Assembly: GCF_904849725.1 (NCBI RefSeq)
Contig: NC_058524.1
Location: forward strand, 545,913,763 to 545,977,762
Origin: Hordeum vulgare subsp. vulgare
Taxonomy: Eukaryota > Streptophyta > Magnoliopsida > Poales > Poaceae
Direction: 5' to 3'
Length of the DNA: 64,000 nt
Below are positions 47,629-59,036 of the stretch, piece after piece. A program made the position numbers and the translations under genes. Within the stretch, counting starts at the first letter, position 1. Each line of letters starts with the position of its first letter. Below the pieces are notes generated by a model that worked only from the letters and a program-made list of their open reading frames with translations, was not told the DNA's origin and made no database searches.

Positions 47629-47853
47629 GTGCAAACACCTTTGCGCACTGTTATGGCCATCCAGGTGTTAGCTTTGAATTTTGTCCAAGGCACGGAGAAA
47701 CCTATGTATGCTCTCCATCTGAATCAGTGGAGGAAACCACTAACTTGCTATCAAGTTCTGAATGTTGGTGCATCATTTTTGGAGGATGATAACTTCAGTT
47801 CTTGTGGAGCCGTGGTCTGTGGCCATAAGGAGACTCAAATAACTGCACATTAG
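47629..47853 (+). pseudogene. RNase H-like (RVT_3) fragment
   Basis: The end of this frame, QWRKPLTCYQVLNVGASFLE and SCGAVVCGHK, resembles the start of the plant RVT_3 RNase H-like domain (W.PP.G..K.NVDASF ... GAV.RD..G). The Asp of the DASF motif is Gly here. It starts only about 30 bp after the LINE 3' end. It may be a tail of a different LINE or a host RNase H-like pseudogene. Short and degenerate. Confidence 0.4.
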
Positions 47854-50620
47854 CATTCAAGTTTCTACTAACAAAATAGTGTACTTCTATCTTCACGTTG
47901 TACATTAAAGTACAAACGGATGATTCTCTCTCATTACACATGAATTAAGACCAATAACATTGGAAAACACTAACCTCCAGACGTCTGATCAGAGGGTAGT
48001 CGTCATACCGGCCACGTACCATTGATCCATGTTGGATCTCACGGCTGGAGACGCACTAAAATTCATGTGCCAACTTTTCAAAGTACTTCCCTAATTTTCA
48101 CATCCACGCTCTCCCCTAATCACTCCTTGTCCCGAATTAATTGCCCCAGAATCCCTAACCAACTCACCTCACATGGTTCCTATCTCTTGCGCACCTGTCC
48201 CTCCTCAGCGCCGTCCTCGTCGTTCCCCTTCGCCACCCCAGCCTCCTCTTCACATCGCCGGTGCTCCGTCAAGCCTAGCGGCAGGGCGGGGACTGGCCGA
48301 CAAACAGCTCGGCCAGGATCTTGCAAACTACATAGAATTCATGTTTATGTTCACCAAGATCAGATCCTGCTCCTTTTACAATTGCGGCATGCAGTCGACC
48401 TTGATAGAGGGTCATCACATACATTTTGCTGGTACCACATGCGGCAGGTTGTACGAATCTGATTAGGTTCTGTTTCTCATCATTCATACCATGCTTCATA
48501 CATATTGTATTTTTCCATCAAACATCCATATCAGCTCGCTTCATATTTATTATACTAGCGCTTACCGAGTCTAGTCTGCCTCATACATTTCTAACTCATT
48601 CTACAATGAGTTTAGTTTTGCTTGATCCACATGCCTGATGTATATTTGCAGATGTCACGTATTTTCTTAATTGAAAAGTAAATCATGCTTCCTGAATTTC
48701 ACATATATTATGCACAAGACATTCAAATATTAGTTTGAACCACTATAAATCTTTTGTATTCCCATTTAGAAAGAAAAATATGTGCATCCACCATGTAGAT
48801 ATTATGTTGAGACTGTATGCATATGACGCATCTAAAAGTTTCATGATTCCTTTGAACCATACTTTTCTTGGTGGTGTACAATTTGTTTCATACGCCACAT
48901 ATATAGTTATGCTTCATATGTTTCACACTGTGCTTCTACATTTCGTTCAGTTTGCTTTATTTCCATGCTTTCTATATGGTGTCGCAAGAATCATCTTTCT
49001 ATACATATGAGACAACTCATACTTCTAAATTTATGCAAGGTTTTTTTGAGGGCCTAATTTTTTGCAAGGTTGACGGGAGCAGAAAAACATGATTTGCTAA
49101 TGATCGATTCTGGCCCTAGCGTGCAGCGTGTGATCAAGCATCTCAGTGCTGAGTGTTATGGTCATCAGCTTGAAAGCAAACAACCATAGGCACCCTCGAT
49201 TGCTTAGAGAAAAATATCTATGGATAATGAAGCGTGGTTTATTGTGTTGGAAACTTGATTTTCCTATTATGGAAGCAAAATATTCACTCTGTATTTGTAT
49301 TTGCATTCGTTACTTGATGGAAACAGTATTTTGATGCCTGGAAACCAAATATACCATTATATAAGGCAAAAGGTTCGGTCAAATGTGTAAATTCTTTACT
49401 TTGTGGCAGTGTATATTATTGTTTTGTGCTTCCAGACAATTCCTTTTGCGAAGAAAATGTTCTCCATAATGTGAATATTATTTTTGGCACACCAAGTAAC
49501 GCTTCCAAAGCAACTAAAAAATGCTACCATATCGTAGAAATAATGCTTCCATAGATAGAAAATAAAATGATGTGTATCATACTATCGAATAATATGTTTT
49601 CATCACAACATGAAAGGATGCTCCATAAATAAAAAAAGTAATGTTTTCGTGCAACCTTACCCTGAAGAATTCACATCTGCAAAAGAAAGTTTTATATATG
49701 TATGTTTGTTGAAAGCAAATCACAATTTAAAAAAGAACATGTTGCACTGCAAAATAATTCATTGACAAAAATAAATTGTATTTTTAGATATTTGTTTGTT
49801 GGAAGCAAATCACAAGCAGTTACTAGGAAACTGATTAGACGTGATTGACCTGGGAACTATCGTGGTGCACTCTTTAATGAAGCAATCAAACACATGACGC
49901 ACGGTGTTGTACCACCATATCTGACGAACATAATACATTCCATCCTACGGCCAATTACTGGTTTGATGGGAACTAGGGAACTAGGGATCAGTAGTCTGAT
50001 CCCTAGCGTCTTCCAATAACATTCTATTCATAGTTTCCTCACTGTTTAAATGCACTTAGCTCATTGGAGATGTGATAATTAAAGATAAGAGGGATGGTGG
50101 TTTACAGCTTTCCAATACATTTTCTACTCAACTATATGGTTGGATAAAGTTAAACAGAAAAAGAATAGAAAAAACATAGTAGGAAAAATGACAAAAAAAC
50201 CGCTGGAAAAACCAAAGGTAAGAAAAACGCTACTTGGGGTAGGCCATATAGTGCGGACCTGAACATTATAAAAGAAATGATCTTCATGTCTTCACAAAAT
50301 GTTCAAAGTGTATCAAGATAAATGTTGCGCGTGTAGAAAAAAATATACGACGTGTACTAAGTAAGCTGACATTTTTTTATCAAAAGAAAACGAATAAAAA
50401 ATAAAACATACATTGTTAAAATAGAAAACCAAAAATAATTTTTGAAGAAAAGCACAAAAATAGAGAAGAGAAGAAAAACTGCGTGTATCCTTCCAACAAT
50501 TGGGCCAAGCTGGTGAAAGATTCCATGAACCATTGCTCTGAAACCTTTCAAAATTACTAATTAGCGAGTATTCCTTTCAAAGATCATCTCATTCCAAGTT
50601 TGCGATAAATACCGTACTGC
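47854..50620. other. unclassified AT-rich DNA, no convincing gene
   Basis: No TE ends are recognised. A 97-codon ORF at 48173-48466 (starts MVPISCAPVPPQRR, ends FAGTTCGRLYESD) has a Pro/Arg-rich start and no known domain; the GC rise at 48150-48320 is the only gene-like sign. The rest is AT-rich with repeated GCTTC(C/T)ATA-type words (48480-49000, 49490-49640). This could be old low-copy DNA or an unrecognised element. Confidence 0.4.
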
Positions 50621-51470
50621 ATGCGTGTCACTTATCGCAACCTGAGAGTTTTCTTTTTTTTGTTGATTCGTCTTTTTAAACATTTTCTAAACCGTGCGTT
50701 CAAATCTCGAATCGTTTTCACCGTTGGATTTCTCGTGTTGAGATTTTCAAAACTAGATCCTATATTATTAGGTTTTGATGAACTTTTTTTCTCAAGAAAA
50801 AAACTGGACCAAAAAAACCGTTCCTCCCACGATAGAAAAAAACAGGAAACGCATATTTTTGCCTTTTTCCCCTTTCCAAGAGGCATGGACGTGCCTCTCA
50901 CAAATGCAAAATCATGCCTCTCGCGAAAGCAAAATCGTGTCTCTCAAAAAAAAACGTGTTGTTTCCCTTTCCGAAAGGCACGGCCATACCTCTCGCGAAA
51001 GCAAAAATCATGGCTCTTGCAAAAAAAAAAAGAGCAAACGCGTTTTTTAGTTTTCTAGAGGCACGACCGTGCCTCCCGTGAAGGCAAAATCATGCCTCTA
51101 GCGAAAGCAAAATCATGCCTCTCTAAAAAAAACAAAAATGTGTTTTTTGCAGATTTTTAATTTTTAATTTTTTCACTCAAAAAACTAAGAAAGACCGATA
51201 AAAAATCGAAACACAAAAAAATAAAAATAAAAAATCAATTTAAAAAGTCAAAAATATGTGTGGATTTTTTTATTTTAAAAACGACACATGACGGCGTCTG
51301 AAAATGTGTCAACTAACAACGTACAAGAGTGTTCGCTGAAAGGCTTGAGAAGGAACGCTTGGCTGAAACCTTGTGAGAACCTTGCGACGTAGCAGTAAGC
51401 GCCTGAGGCAAGGCGGGGAAACCTCTCAAATAAGCGAGATACGTCTCTCTCTCTCCTTCTCAAGAAAAGA
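50621..51470. repeat. degenerate minisatellite-bearing repeat
   Basis: Between 50870 and 51130 a unit containing GAGGCA(C/T)G.CCGTGCCTCTC and GCGAAAGCAAAATCATGCCTC is repeated about five times with A-runs between. The flanks are A/T-runs. I have seen similar text in Triticeae intergenic DNA but cannot assign a superfamily, and terminal repeats were not found. ORFs here are Lys/Phe-rich products of A- and T-runs. Confidence 0.5.
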
Positions 51471-51771
51471 AGAAAAATGTAGCGCCCGCAAGAATTTTGG
51501 ATGTCTCAATACAAATCGAACCTCAACACCGAGAACTGAACAACATGCCCAGTAATAGATTCTGACTGAAAATGTTTTGGGTGGAAGTTGAAACAAAATG
51601 TAACAGAAAGAAAAGCACAGATTGAAATGCATGCAAGCAAACGGCAGCAGATGCGACTGAAAGGAAGAAGAATGCCATAAACATGATCAGTAGCTATCCC
51701 GCTGCAATTGAGGTCTAAGACTAGTAGCTATCCACTTGTCGCCGAAAAGGTGGTCCACCCACCATCCATAA
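51471..51771. other. intergenic, nothing recognised
   Basis: No ORF, repeat end or RNA gene visible. The last three bases (TAA, 51769-51771) are the target duplication of the MITE that follows. Confidence 0.5.
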
Positions 51772-52043
51772 AGCTGCCGTAATGATAGTATCATAGGTAG
51801 TATCATGCATGTCAACTAAGCACTTTCGATGAGGTCACATAGAATTAAATAAAGAAAAAGAAGGTTGAGTATCATATCATGATACCGTATCATATTAAAT
51901 GATGTGATAGCATGTGTCTTGCATGATAATAAATGAACTACATTATGATACTAACATATGATACTATGTATTATGGATGTGGTATCATATACTAGTATCA
52001 TATGCATGATACTAGCATATGATACTACCCATTACAACCAGCC
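51772..52043. mobile_element. Tourist-like MITE, 272 bp
   Basis: Imperfect inverted ends: AGCTGCCGTAATGATAGTATC on the left and, inverted, GGCTGGTTGTAATGGGTAGT on the right, flanked by TAA on both sides (51769-51771, 52044-52046). The interior is a run of (T)AGTATCAT words in both orientations, which lets it fold. The TAA duplication points to the PIF/Harbinger group. Confidence 0.75.
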
Positions 52044-52152
52044 TAAGCTATGCTTTCACAGATGTGTTATAAGGCATTTGGTCTAACACCGCCATCAGTT
52101 CACCAAAGACTCTGATAAATACATCGTCACGATCACTCCAACGAGAAGGTTA

Positions 52153-52549
52153 GAGCAACTCTAGCAGACCCCACATCCCGCCCCGACCCGGAAAATAACC
52201 GCCAAAATGCGGGTCGGACCGGAAAAACCTGCCCGATCAGACACCGCATCCCGCCCCGGTCCGCAAATATTTTTGCGGAGCGCGGCAAAATCTCGGCCTC
52301 AACCCACGTATTCACGGGTTTCCCCCTCACCGTTGCGGTGCCCTGCATATAAGCGGAAGCGGTTGGTGGGAGGGACATTTCAGCCCGCGCGGGGTCTGAA
52401 AAAGCATATTCCATGAATATGTTTTTTTACGGATCCGTTATGCAAGGTCTGCATCCGCTGCCGTGCGCGCCGGCCCGTAAAGACGTTTTTCCGCAACCTG
52501 CAAACATGTTTTACGGGCCGGACGGATACGTGGTGTGCTAAAGTTGCTC
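52153..52549. mobile_element. PIF/Harbinger-like MITE, 397 bp
   Basis: Inverted ends GAGCAACTCTAGCA and TGCTAAAGTTGCTC, flanked by TTA on both sides (52150-52152, 52550-52552). GC-rich interior with CCCGCCCCGACCCGG and (G)CGGGTCGGACCGG pieces. No transposase. Short ORFs inside are chance. Confidence 0.85.
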
Positions 52550-52552
52550 TTA

Positions 52553-53931
52553 GAAGGTTTGTGTGTTGTCAGCCCCGACATGGGCCGTAGTTCATATAAT
52601 TAGTCTTTTGCGTCCCCTTCCTGACCTCTAGTTCCATTGTGGCCACTTTGTTCACTGTTTTTACTACTGGACCGCGTGGTTTGGTTCATTCAAGTATCTC
52701 ATGAGAAGTCTCCATGACTTGCTTACCTAATTACACAAATTGCATGTCTCCGCTAGCTATGACTGAGAAGCAAAAGGATTCAAGCGCACTTCAATTATCT
52801 GTTGGAAAATAGGCACACCATTTTTGTAGCAAATTGCTGGTGCGTTTCAGCTCATCCAGGTTCTGCTCTGTTTCATCGGCCAGCATATCTCGTGTGAAGA
52901 AGCAAGGCGTTTCTGCTTTTTCGTGTGGAAGAAGCAAATCTTATGTGCTTGCATTTCTCTTCGTGTGATTCCTCGGGGTTTGCTTCGATCATTTTATTTT
53001 TATTTTAGAACATGTAGTTTTTTCTGGGTTGTCCATTTTTGAAAAGGAAATCGAAATCTTTGGTCTCTACATCACTACGAGCCGGGCCGGTAAAATCTGA
53101 GGCCCTGTGCGAAACTAAAATATAGGGCCCTATCTCACTGAAAAAATAAATTAACGAGCAATTATAGAAACCAGACTAATATTTTCCACGATAACGCAAA
53201 TCTGTATTATTGGAGCATAAGATAAAAAAGATGAATTAAATTAATTAAATTATAAAGTAGCATATATTAATTGGATATCAGTCATCAATGTTTGGATGTT
53301 AGACAAACCATTTAACTTACCTAATTTTGGGTCATGTTTGGTTAAACTGCTAAACTATGATCTTTAACCGAGGAGGTAAATACCGATTTCTAACAAAGTA
53401 ACGATCCCTGCCAAAAGTTAACTAAGAAATTCAGAACTAGGAATAGGAATCGAAGTTAATCGAAAAAGAGGACTCACTAAGCACTTGAAGGCTAGAATCG
53501 GTCACGAATCGATCCGACGAAGCGACGACTTTGAAATTTGGGAGAGGAAGGTACGAAGGCAACAGCGACAATAGTCTAAATGCGATCGATCTGATGAGAC
53601 GAAGGCAACGAGACGATCATGTTGCCTATAGCGACAGTATGCTTTTTAGACCGACGGTAGCGTTTCCATATTATCGATCGAGTTGTTTCCTCTTTTTTTT
53701 TTGAAAAATACCGATCAAGCACATGTGTTTGATGGTCTCGTCTCGGGCCCAATCTCAGCTTCCGATCGACTTAGTCCTAATTCTAGTGAGTATGATATTT
53801 TTTTGAGAAATACTACTAGTTCTATATACTAAATTTGGGGCCCTTAAAATTATGGGCCCTGTGCAAGTGGCACATTTGGCACCATGGTTGGCCCGGCCAT
53901 GAGTACGAGGCACACAACTATTTCTATTTAT
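52553..53931. other. unclassified DNA
   Basis: No gene. GGCCCTGTGC occurs near 53100 and 53854, and GCCGGGCC-like words lie near 53090 and 53890. These could be the decayed ends of one element of about 830 bp (53080-53905), but its target duplication was not found. Confidence 0.35.
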
Positions 53932-53933
53932 TA

Positions 53934-54018
53934 CTTCTTTCATCCCATATCAAATGCTCCTCAAACCGATGTATCTAGTACATCCGTTTGAGCCACATTT
54001 CATATGGGACGGAGGGAG
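53934..54018. mobile_element. Stowaway MITE, 85 bp
   Basis: The ends are CTTCTTTCATCCCATATC and GATATGGGACGGAGGGAG-like inverted partners (right end read on minus: CTCCCTCCGTCCCATATG), flanked by TA (53932-53933, 54019-54020). The whole element folds into one stem. The CTCCCTCCGT end is the Stowaway (Tc1/mariner) signature in grasses. Confidence 0.9.
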
Positions 54019-54020
54019 TA

Positions 54021-54550
54021 TTAAGCAGAGTATGGAATGAAAGCACCACACCTTAGCTAATAGAAGATTTGAAACAAAACACACATGACTAAGACGATTT
54101 CTTTCGCGTATGCACCAACACCTTCAAGAAAGGATAAACGTCCTTGTTGCACTGTTGCTTGGACTGGCATTCGTTCTCATGGTTGCGGACATCCAGGACT
54201 GACCTTTGAGCAACGAGTTCCACCTTCTGCAAGTCTGTCTTGTCGAGGCGTCGGTCAAGCTGCAATGATGCTCTTGTTGTCTAGCATGATGGGCATCATC
54301 CCCGTGAAGTGTGCTCTAGCCTCAGGGTGCTCGGAAGCAGAGTATACGTCACGTCGATCGTGGCGCGGGCTTACAAGGCATGGCCACGGGTGTCTGCTGC
54401 AAATTTGAGGCAGGGATGGGAAGCCCACTGCTGACTCGTCGAGGGGGCTACCGTGTGGTGACAACGCTCTTTCTCTTTGGCACGACATACATCATCTTCA
54501 TTAAGGCTGCGCTTGAACCTCAGTTGGACCTGGTATCGCGCATCAACATG
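54021..54550. other. unclassified DNA, no gene assigned
   Basis: Moderately GC-rich, with short overlapping ORFs in both directions (for example 54085-54408 on the plus strand) and no recognised motif. Nothing else seen. Confidence 0.35.
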
Positions 54551-54985
54551 CATTATTGGAATAAAGCTTTTTCCCAACGGCATAATCTATGCCGGCGGGG
54601 CATCACCATCGATTGCCTTATGCCGACGGTTGACGGGTAACCGTCGGGGCAAAAAAGCCGCCGGCATACGTCGAGTTATGTCTACAGCCCCCGTCGACAT
54701 AGGAAGGCCGTGCCTACGGTGGTCATCGGCATAGGAAAGACGTCGGCATACACGTGGGTCCGATGGCCCGGTGATAGACCATGGGTTGACGTCGTAGAAT
54801 ATATGTCAACGATTCTCACAGCGGTCTTCGGCATACCCTTGCCACACGTCGAAATCTGGTAGCTTCCTCGGGTGGACATCTATGCCGACAGCCATCGTTA
54901 GCATAGCCTTGCCACGTGTCGTCGCCTGACAGCTCCCTCGGGCCGGCAACTATGTCGATGGCCATCTCGGCATAGATTTTTTTTA
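54551..54985 (+). mobile_element. CACTA left terminus, decayed
   Basis: The end CATTATTGGAATAAAGC matches CACTACTGGAATAAAGC except for C-to-T changes. Subterminal repeats follow in both orientations: TATGCCGACGGT, GTCGGCATA, GGCATAG (54590-54970). The right terminus was not found in the window, so the element's extent is unknown; the tandem array at 55381 may lie inside it. Confidence 0.65.
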
Positions 54986-55380
54986 CAATTATTTTTTCAA
55001 ATTAAACTTTGGTTAACTTAAATCTAACTCATCTTAACATAAACATACATAAATTATTTATCCATCTGGGGTAGAATTTTTCAAAGATTATGAATATGTA
55101 GTTTTTATCTATTTTTGAGTATGTTAGTAATGTGACATCATGTACCTTTGCATATAGGTCCCTATACTTTATTAAAATCACAAATAATTAATAATTGTGT
55201 CTATTTTGATATTTTTTCTAAATAAACTTGAAAGGATTCTGTTGGTATAATATGTTCTCCAATTTGAACAAACTTAAATCATGTTTGCTTCATATTTACA
55301 CAAAACACCCTCTTGTTTTAATTTTTTGTATTTTTTTCATTCTTTGTGAAATTGGACTAATTTTATATCTACATCCATTA
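54986..55380. other. AT-rich DNA next to the CACTA end
   Basis: No ORF or repeat recognised. It may be CACTA interior. Confidence 0.4.
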
Positions 55381-58300
55381 GAGGATGTCCCTACGGGCTG
55401 ACCTATCACAACCAATTGAAGAGGTCCATCTGTCAAACTTCATCCGACGAAAGTCAAAGGGCTAGATCCGCGGGTTAACTAGGCTAGGGTTAGGTGGGAC
55501 ATGGGACTTGGGGGTAGCAATGCCGCCAGATCTTGCGCAGGGCCCTCTTAAATGTATGGAAATGTGGTGGCAGGTGCAATCACCTGACACCAGATCTTGC
55601 GGTGGATCCTCTTCCATGTCTAAAAGTGACGTGGCATGTTTAGACGCCCGTCGCAGGGCTCCGGGGTGTGCCCCCTTGCACGGCTGTTGTTGCCGCTATC
55701 ACTTTGAGGGGGGAATGCGTGCGTCGGTTCGAGCCAGAGGATATCTAGTGGTGGGTTGTGTCTAGACCATGTTCGGGATGTTCCTATAAGCTGACCTATC
55801 GCAACCAGCTGGTGGAAGAGTCCACTGGTCAAATCCTGTCCCACGAAAGTCAAAGGCCTAGATCGCCTGGTCAACGGGGCTAGGGTTAGTCCGGTCGGGA
55901 GGGAGGGGGCTTCCTGGGATAGCAATGCCACCAAAACACCGCACCGGGTCCTCTTCCATGTCCTAAAGGGTGGCGGTAGGTTCAAACACCCGACGTCCGG
56001 CTACGGGGTGCGCCCCCCCCCCCCACACACACATGGACAACAGTAACACCGAGGTAACGTTCGTCGGTTTTGGTGTTGTGTTAATTGTTCTGAAGAGTGG
56101 GATCATGAAAAAATCATGAATTTTTTACACCGAGTATAGACATGTGATGCAAGGTGTGTGATTTTTTTTCATAAATTAAAACATGACTAAGTATCTTAAT
56201 AGACTACTATTCATGGATTGTTCTTCGCATGTCTACAAGTGTGGTGAGGGGGGTTTCTAGGAGTAGCCATGCCACTAGATCTTGCGGTGGTTCCTTTTCC
56301 ATGTATGAAAGTGATGTGGCATGTGTAAACGCCCGTCGCGGGGCTCTGGGGTGTGGCCCTCCTGGATGAACGTCGTTGTCGCCGTCACTTGGAGGGGGGA
56401 GGGGGGAACACGCATGTCGGGTCGAGTCGGAGGGAATCTAGTGGTCGGTTGGTTCGACACCATGTTCAGGGATGTTCCTATGGGCTGACCTATCGCAACC
56501 ATGTGGAAGAGTCCACTAGTCAAAGACTGTCCGACAAAAGCCAAAGGCCTAGATCACGTGGTCACGGACTAGGGTTAGTCCGGTTAGGGGGGGCTTCCGG
56601 GGTTAGCAAATGCCACCGAAACACCACATCGGTCCTCTTGTATGTCCTAAAGTGTGGCGGTAGGTTCATACACCATGTGTCCGACTACGTGGTGCGAGCC
56701 CCCACATGGATGGCGGTAACACTGACGTAACATCCGTCGGTTTTGCGATTGCGTGAATTGTTCTGAAGAGTGGGAGCATGAAAAAATCATGAATTTCTTA
56801 CACCAAGTTGAGACATGTGATGCAAGTTGTGTGGTGTTTTTTTCATAATTTTAAAAGATGACTAAGTATCTTAATAGATTACTGTTCATTGATTGTTCTT
56901 CGCATGTCTACGAGTGTGGTCGGTGGGCTTCTAGGGGTATCTATGCCACGAGATCTTGAAGTGGTTCCTCTTCCATGTCTGAAAGTGATGTGGCATGCAT
57001 AGACGCATGCCGTGGGGCTCTGGTGTGTGGCTCCCCTGCACGGACGTCGCTGCCGCTGTCACTTGGAGGAGGGGGGGGGACACGCGTGTCGAGTCGAGCC
57101 GGAGGGTATCTAGTGGTGGGTTCGGTCGAGACCATGTTTGGAGATGCTCCTATGGGCTGACCTATCACCATAAGATGGAAGATTCCACTTGTGACAGCCT
57201 GTCCGGCGAACGTCAAAGGCCTAAATCATTTGGTCAACGGGGCTAGGGTTAGTCCGGTCGGGGGTGGGCTTCCGGGGGTAGTAATGCCACCGAAACACTG
57301 CACCAAGTCCTCTGGCATGTGCTAAAGGGTGGTGGTAGGTTCAAACACCCCAAGTACGGCTACGGGGTGCGACTCCCCACATGGACGATGGTTACACCAA
57401 GGTAACGTTCGTCGGTTTTGCTGTTGCGTGAATTGTTGTGAAGAGTGGGAGCATGAAAAATTCATAATTTTTTTACACCGTGTAAAGAGATGTGATGCAA
57501 GCCGTGTGGTAATTTTTTTCATAATTTTCAAATACTCCTAAGTGTCTTAATAGACTACTATTCACGTTCTTCGCATGTCTATGATTGTGGTCGGGGGGCT
57601 TCTAGGGCTAGCTATGCCACCAGATCTTGCAATGATTCTTATTCCATGTATGAAAGTGACATGGCATGCGTAGATGCCCGCCGCAGGGCTCCGGGGTGTG
57701 TCTCCCGTGCACGGACGTCTGCCGCCGTCACTTGGAGGGGGGGGACACACGCGTCGGGGCGAGCCCGCGGTAATCTAGTGGTTGGTTGGGTCCACACCAT
57801 TTTCGGGGATGTTCCTATGGATTGACCTATTGCAACCAGGTGGAAGAGTCCACTGGTCAAAGCCCGTCCGACGAAAGTCAAAGGACTAGATTGCGTGGTT
57901 AACGGGGCTAGGGTTATTCCGGTAGGGGGGCTTCGGGGGATAGCAATGCCACCGAAACACTGCATCAGGTCCTCTTGCATACCCTAAAGGGTCGCGGTAG
58001 GTTCAAACACCCAACATCCGGCTACGTGGTGCGACCCCCACACGGACGACGGTAACACCGAGGTAACGTTCGTCGGTTTTGCGGTTGCGTGAATTGTTCT
58101 AAAGAGTGGGAGCATAAAAAATTCATGAATTCTTTACGCCGTGTAGAGACATGTGATGCAAACTGTGTGGTATTTTTTTCATAATTTTAAAAGTTGACTA
58201 AGTATCTCAATAGACCACTGTTCAGGGATTGTTCTTCGCATGTCTACGAGTGTGGTCGAGGGGCTTCTAGGAATAGCTATGCCACCAGATCTTGCGGTGG

Positions 58301-58441
58301 TTCCTTTTACATGTGTGAAAGTGACTTGACATGCATAGACGCATGTCGCGGGGCTCCGGGGTGTGACCCCCTGCACGGACGTCTCTGTCGTCGTCACTTG
58401 GAAGAGGGGTGGGACGCGCGCGTCCGGTCGAGCCGGAGATG
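55381..58441 (+). repeat. tandem array, unit 663-694 bp, about 4.5 copies
   Basis: The anchor (C/T)TGACCTAT occurs at 55398, 55791, 56485, 57157 and 57822. A second anchor (TGGCATG or its variant) occurs at 55631, 56316, 56990, 57662 and 58325, spacings of 685, 674, 672 and 663. The first unit is shortened (393 bp between anchors). Each unit has a GC-rich half with GGGGCTAGGGTTA and a poly-G or poly-C tract, and an AT-rich half with TCATGAATTTTTTACACCG-like text. Minus-strand ORFs of 90-120 codons recur in each unit (55985-55620, 56544-56275, 57216-56941, 57980-57639). I do not recognise the repeat. Confidence 0.85.
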
Positions 58442-58606
58442 TTAATTAGGGTCCTCTTGCATGTCCTAAATAAAATTGTGATGTTAGGAGATGTTATTTA
58501 AAAAATGAAGTGTATATTAAATAAATAAATGACAAATATATATGCTGACGTGGAATCTAACCATATCCGCACCCGCGCGTTCCCCAGCCGGTCACTCCCC
58601 CACCCC
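58442..58606. other. short spacer after the array
   Basis: AT-rich, then GC-rich before the MITE. The array unit breaks off at about 58441, though GTCCTCTTGCATGTCCTAAA (58452-58471) still matches the unit. Confidence 0.5.
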
Positions 58607-58615
58607 GTTGCCGAT

Positions 58616-59027
58616 GGACAGGGATCAGGTGACATGCACGTTTGCATGTCACCGTGTACCTTGCGGCCTAAATTCAAATTTAAATATTGCGAAAAAATCT
58701 GAAAAAAATCATGCATGTTCACAACACATATTAAGGTAACCCCTAAAAAATTCAGATCAAAATTCGAAACATACATCGAGAAACAAAAAAGAGAAATCTG
58801 TCATGAATAGTTCGCAATGGTTCTGTGTATGCTATTCACATCTGAGTTTCTCTTTTTTGTTTCTCGATGTATGTTTTGAATTTTGATCTGAATTTTTTAG
58901 AGGTTATCTTAATATGTGTTGTGAACATGCATGATTGTTTTTAGATTTTTTCGTAATGTTTGAATTTAAATTTAGGCCGCAAGGCCCACGGTGACATGCA
59001 AACGTGCATGTCACCTGATCCCTGTCC
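58616..59027. mobile_element. Mutator-like foldback MITE, 412 bp
   Basis: Long inverted arms of roughly 190 bp: GGACAGGGATCAGGTGACAT on the left and its complement at the right end. They close on a loop around 58810-58845. Flanking direct repeats are GTTGCCGAT (58607-58615) and GTTGCCGAC (59028-59036), a 9-bp target duplication with one mismatch, as Mutator elements make. No coding sequence. Confidence 0.88.
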
Positions 59028-59036
59028 GTTGCCGAC

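Noticed and set aside
50621..51058. 145-codon ORF rich in Phe/Arg/Lys
   Set aside because: Product of A/T runs and minisatellite units; no coding signature.
55381..58441. CRISPR-like array
   Set aside because: Regular spacing exists, but the repeats are about 670 bp with no short repeat-spacer structure, and the DNA is plant.
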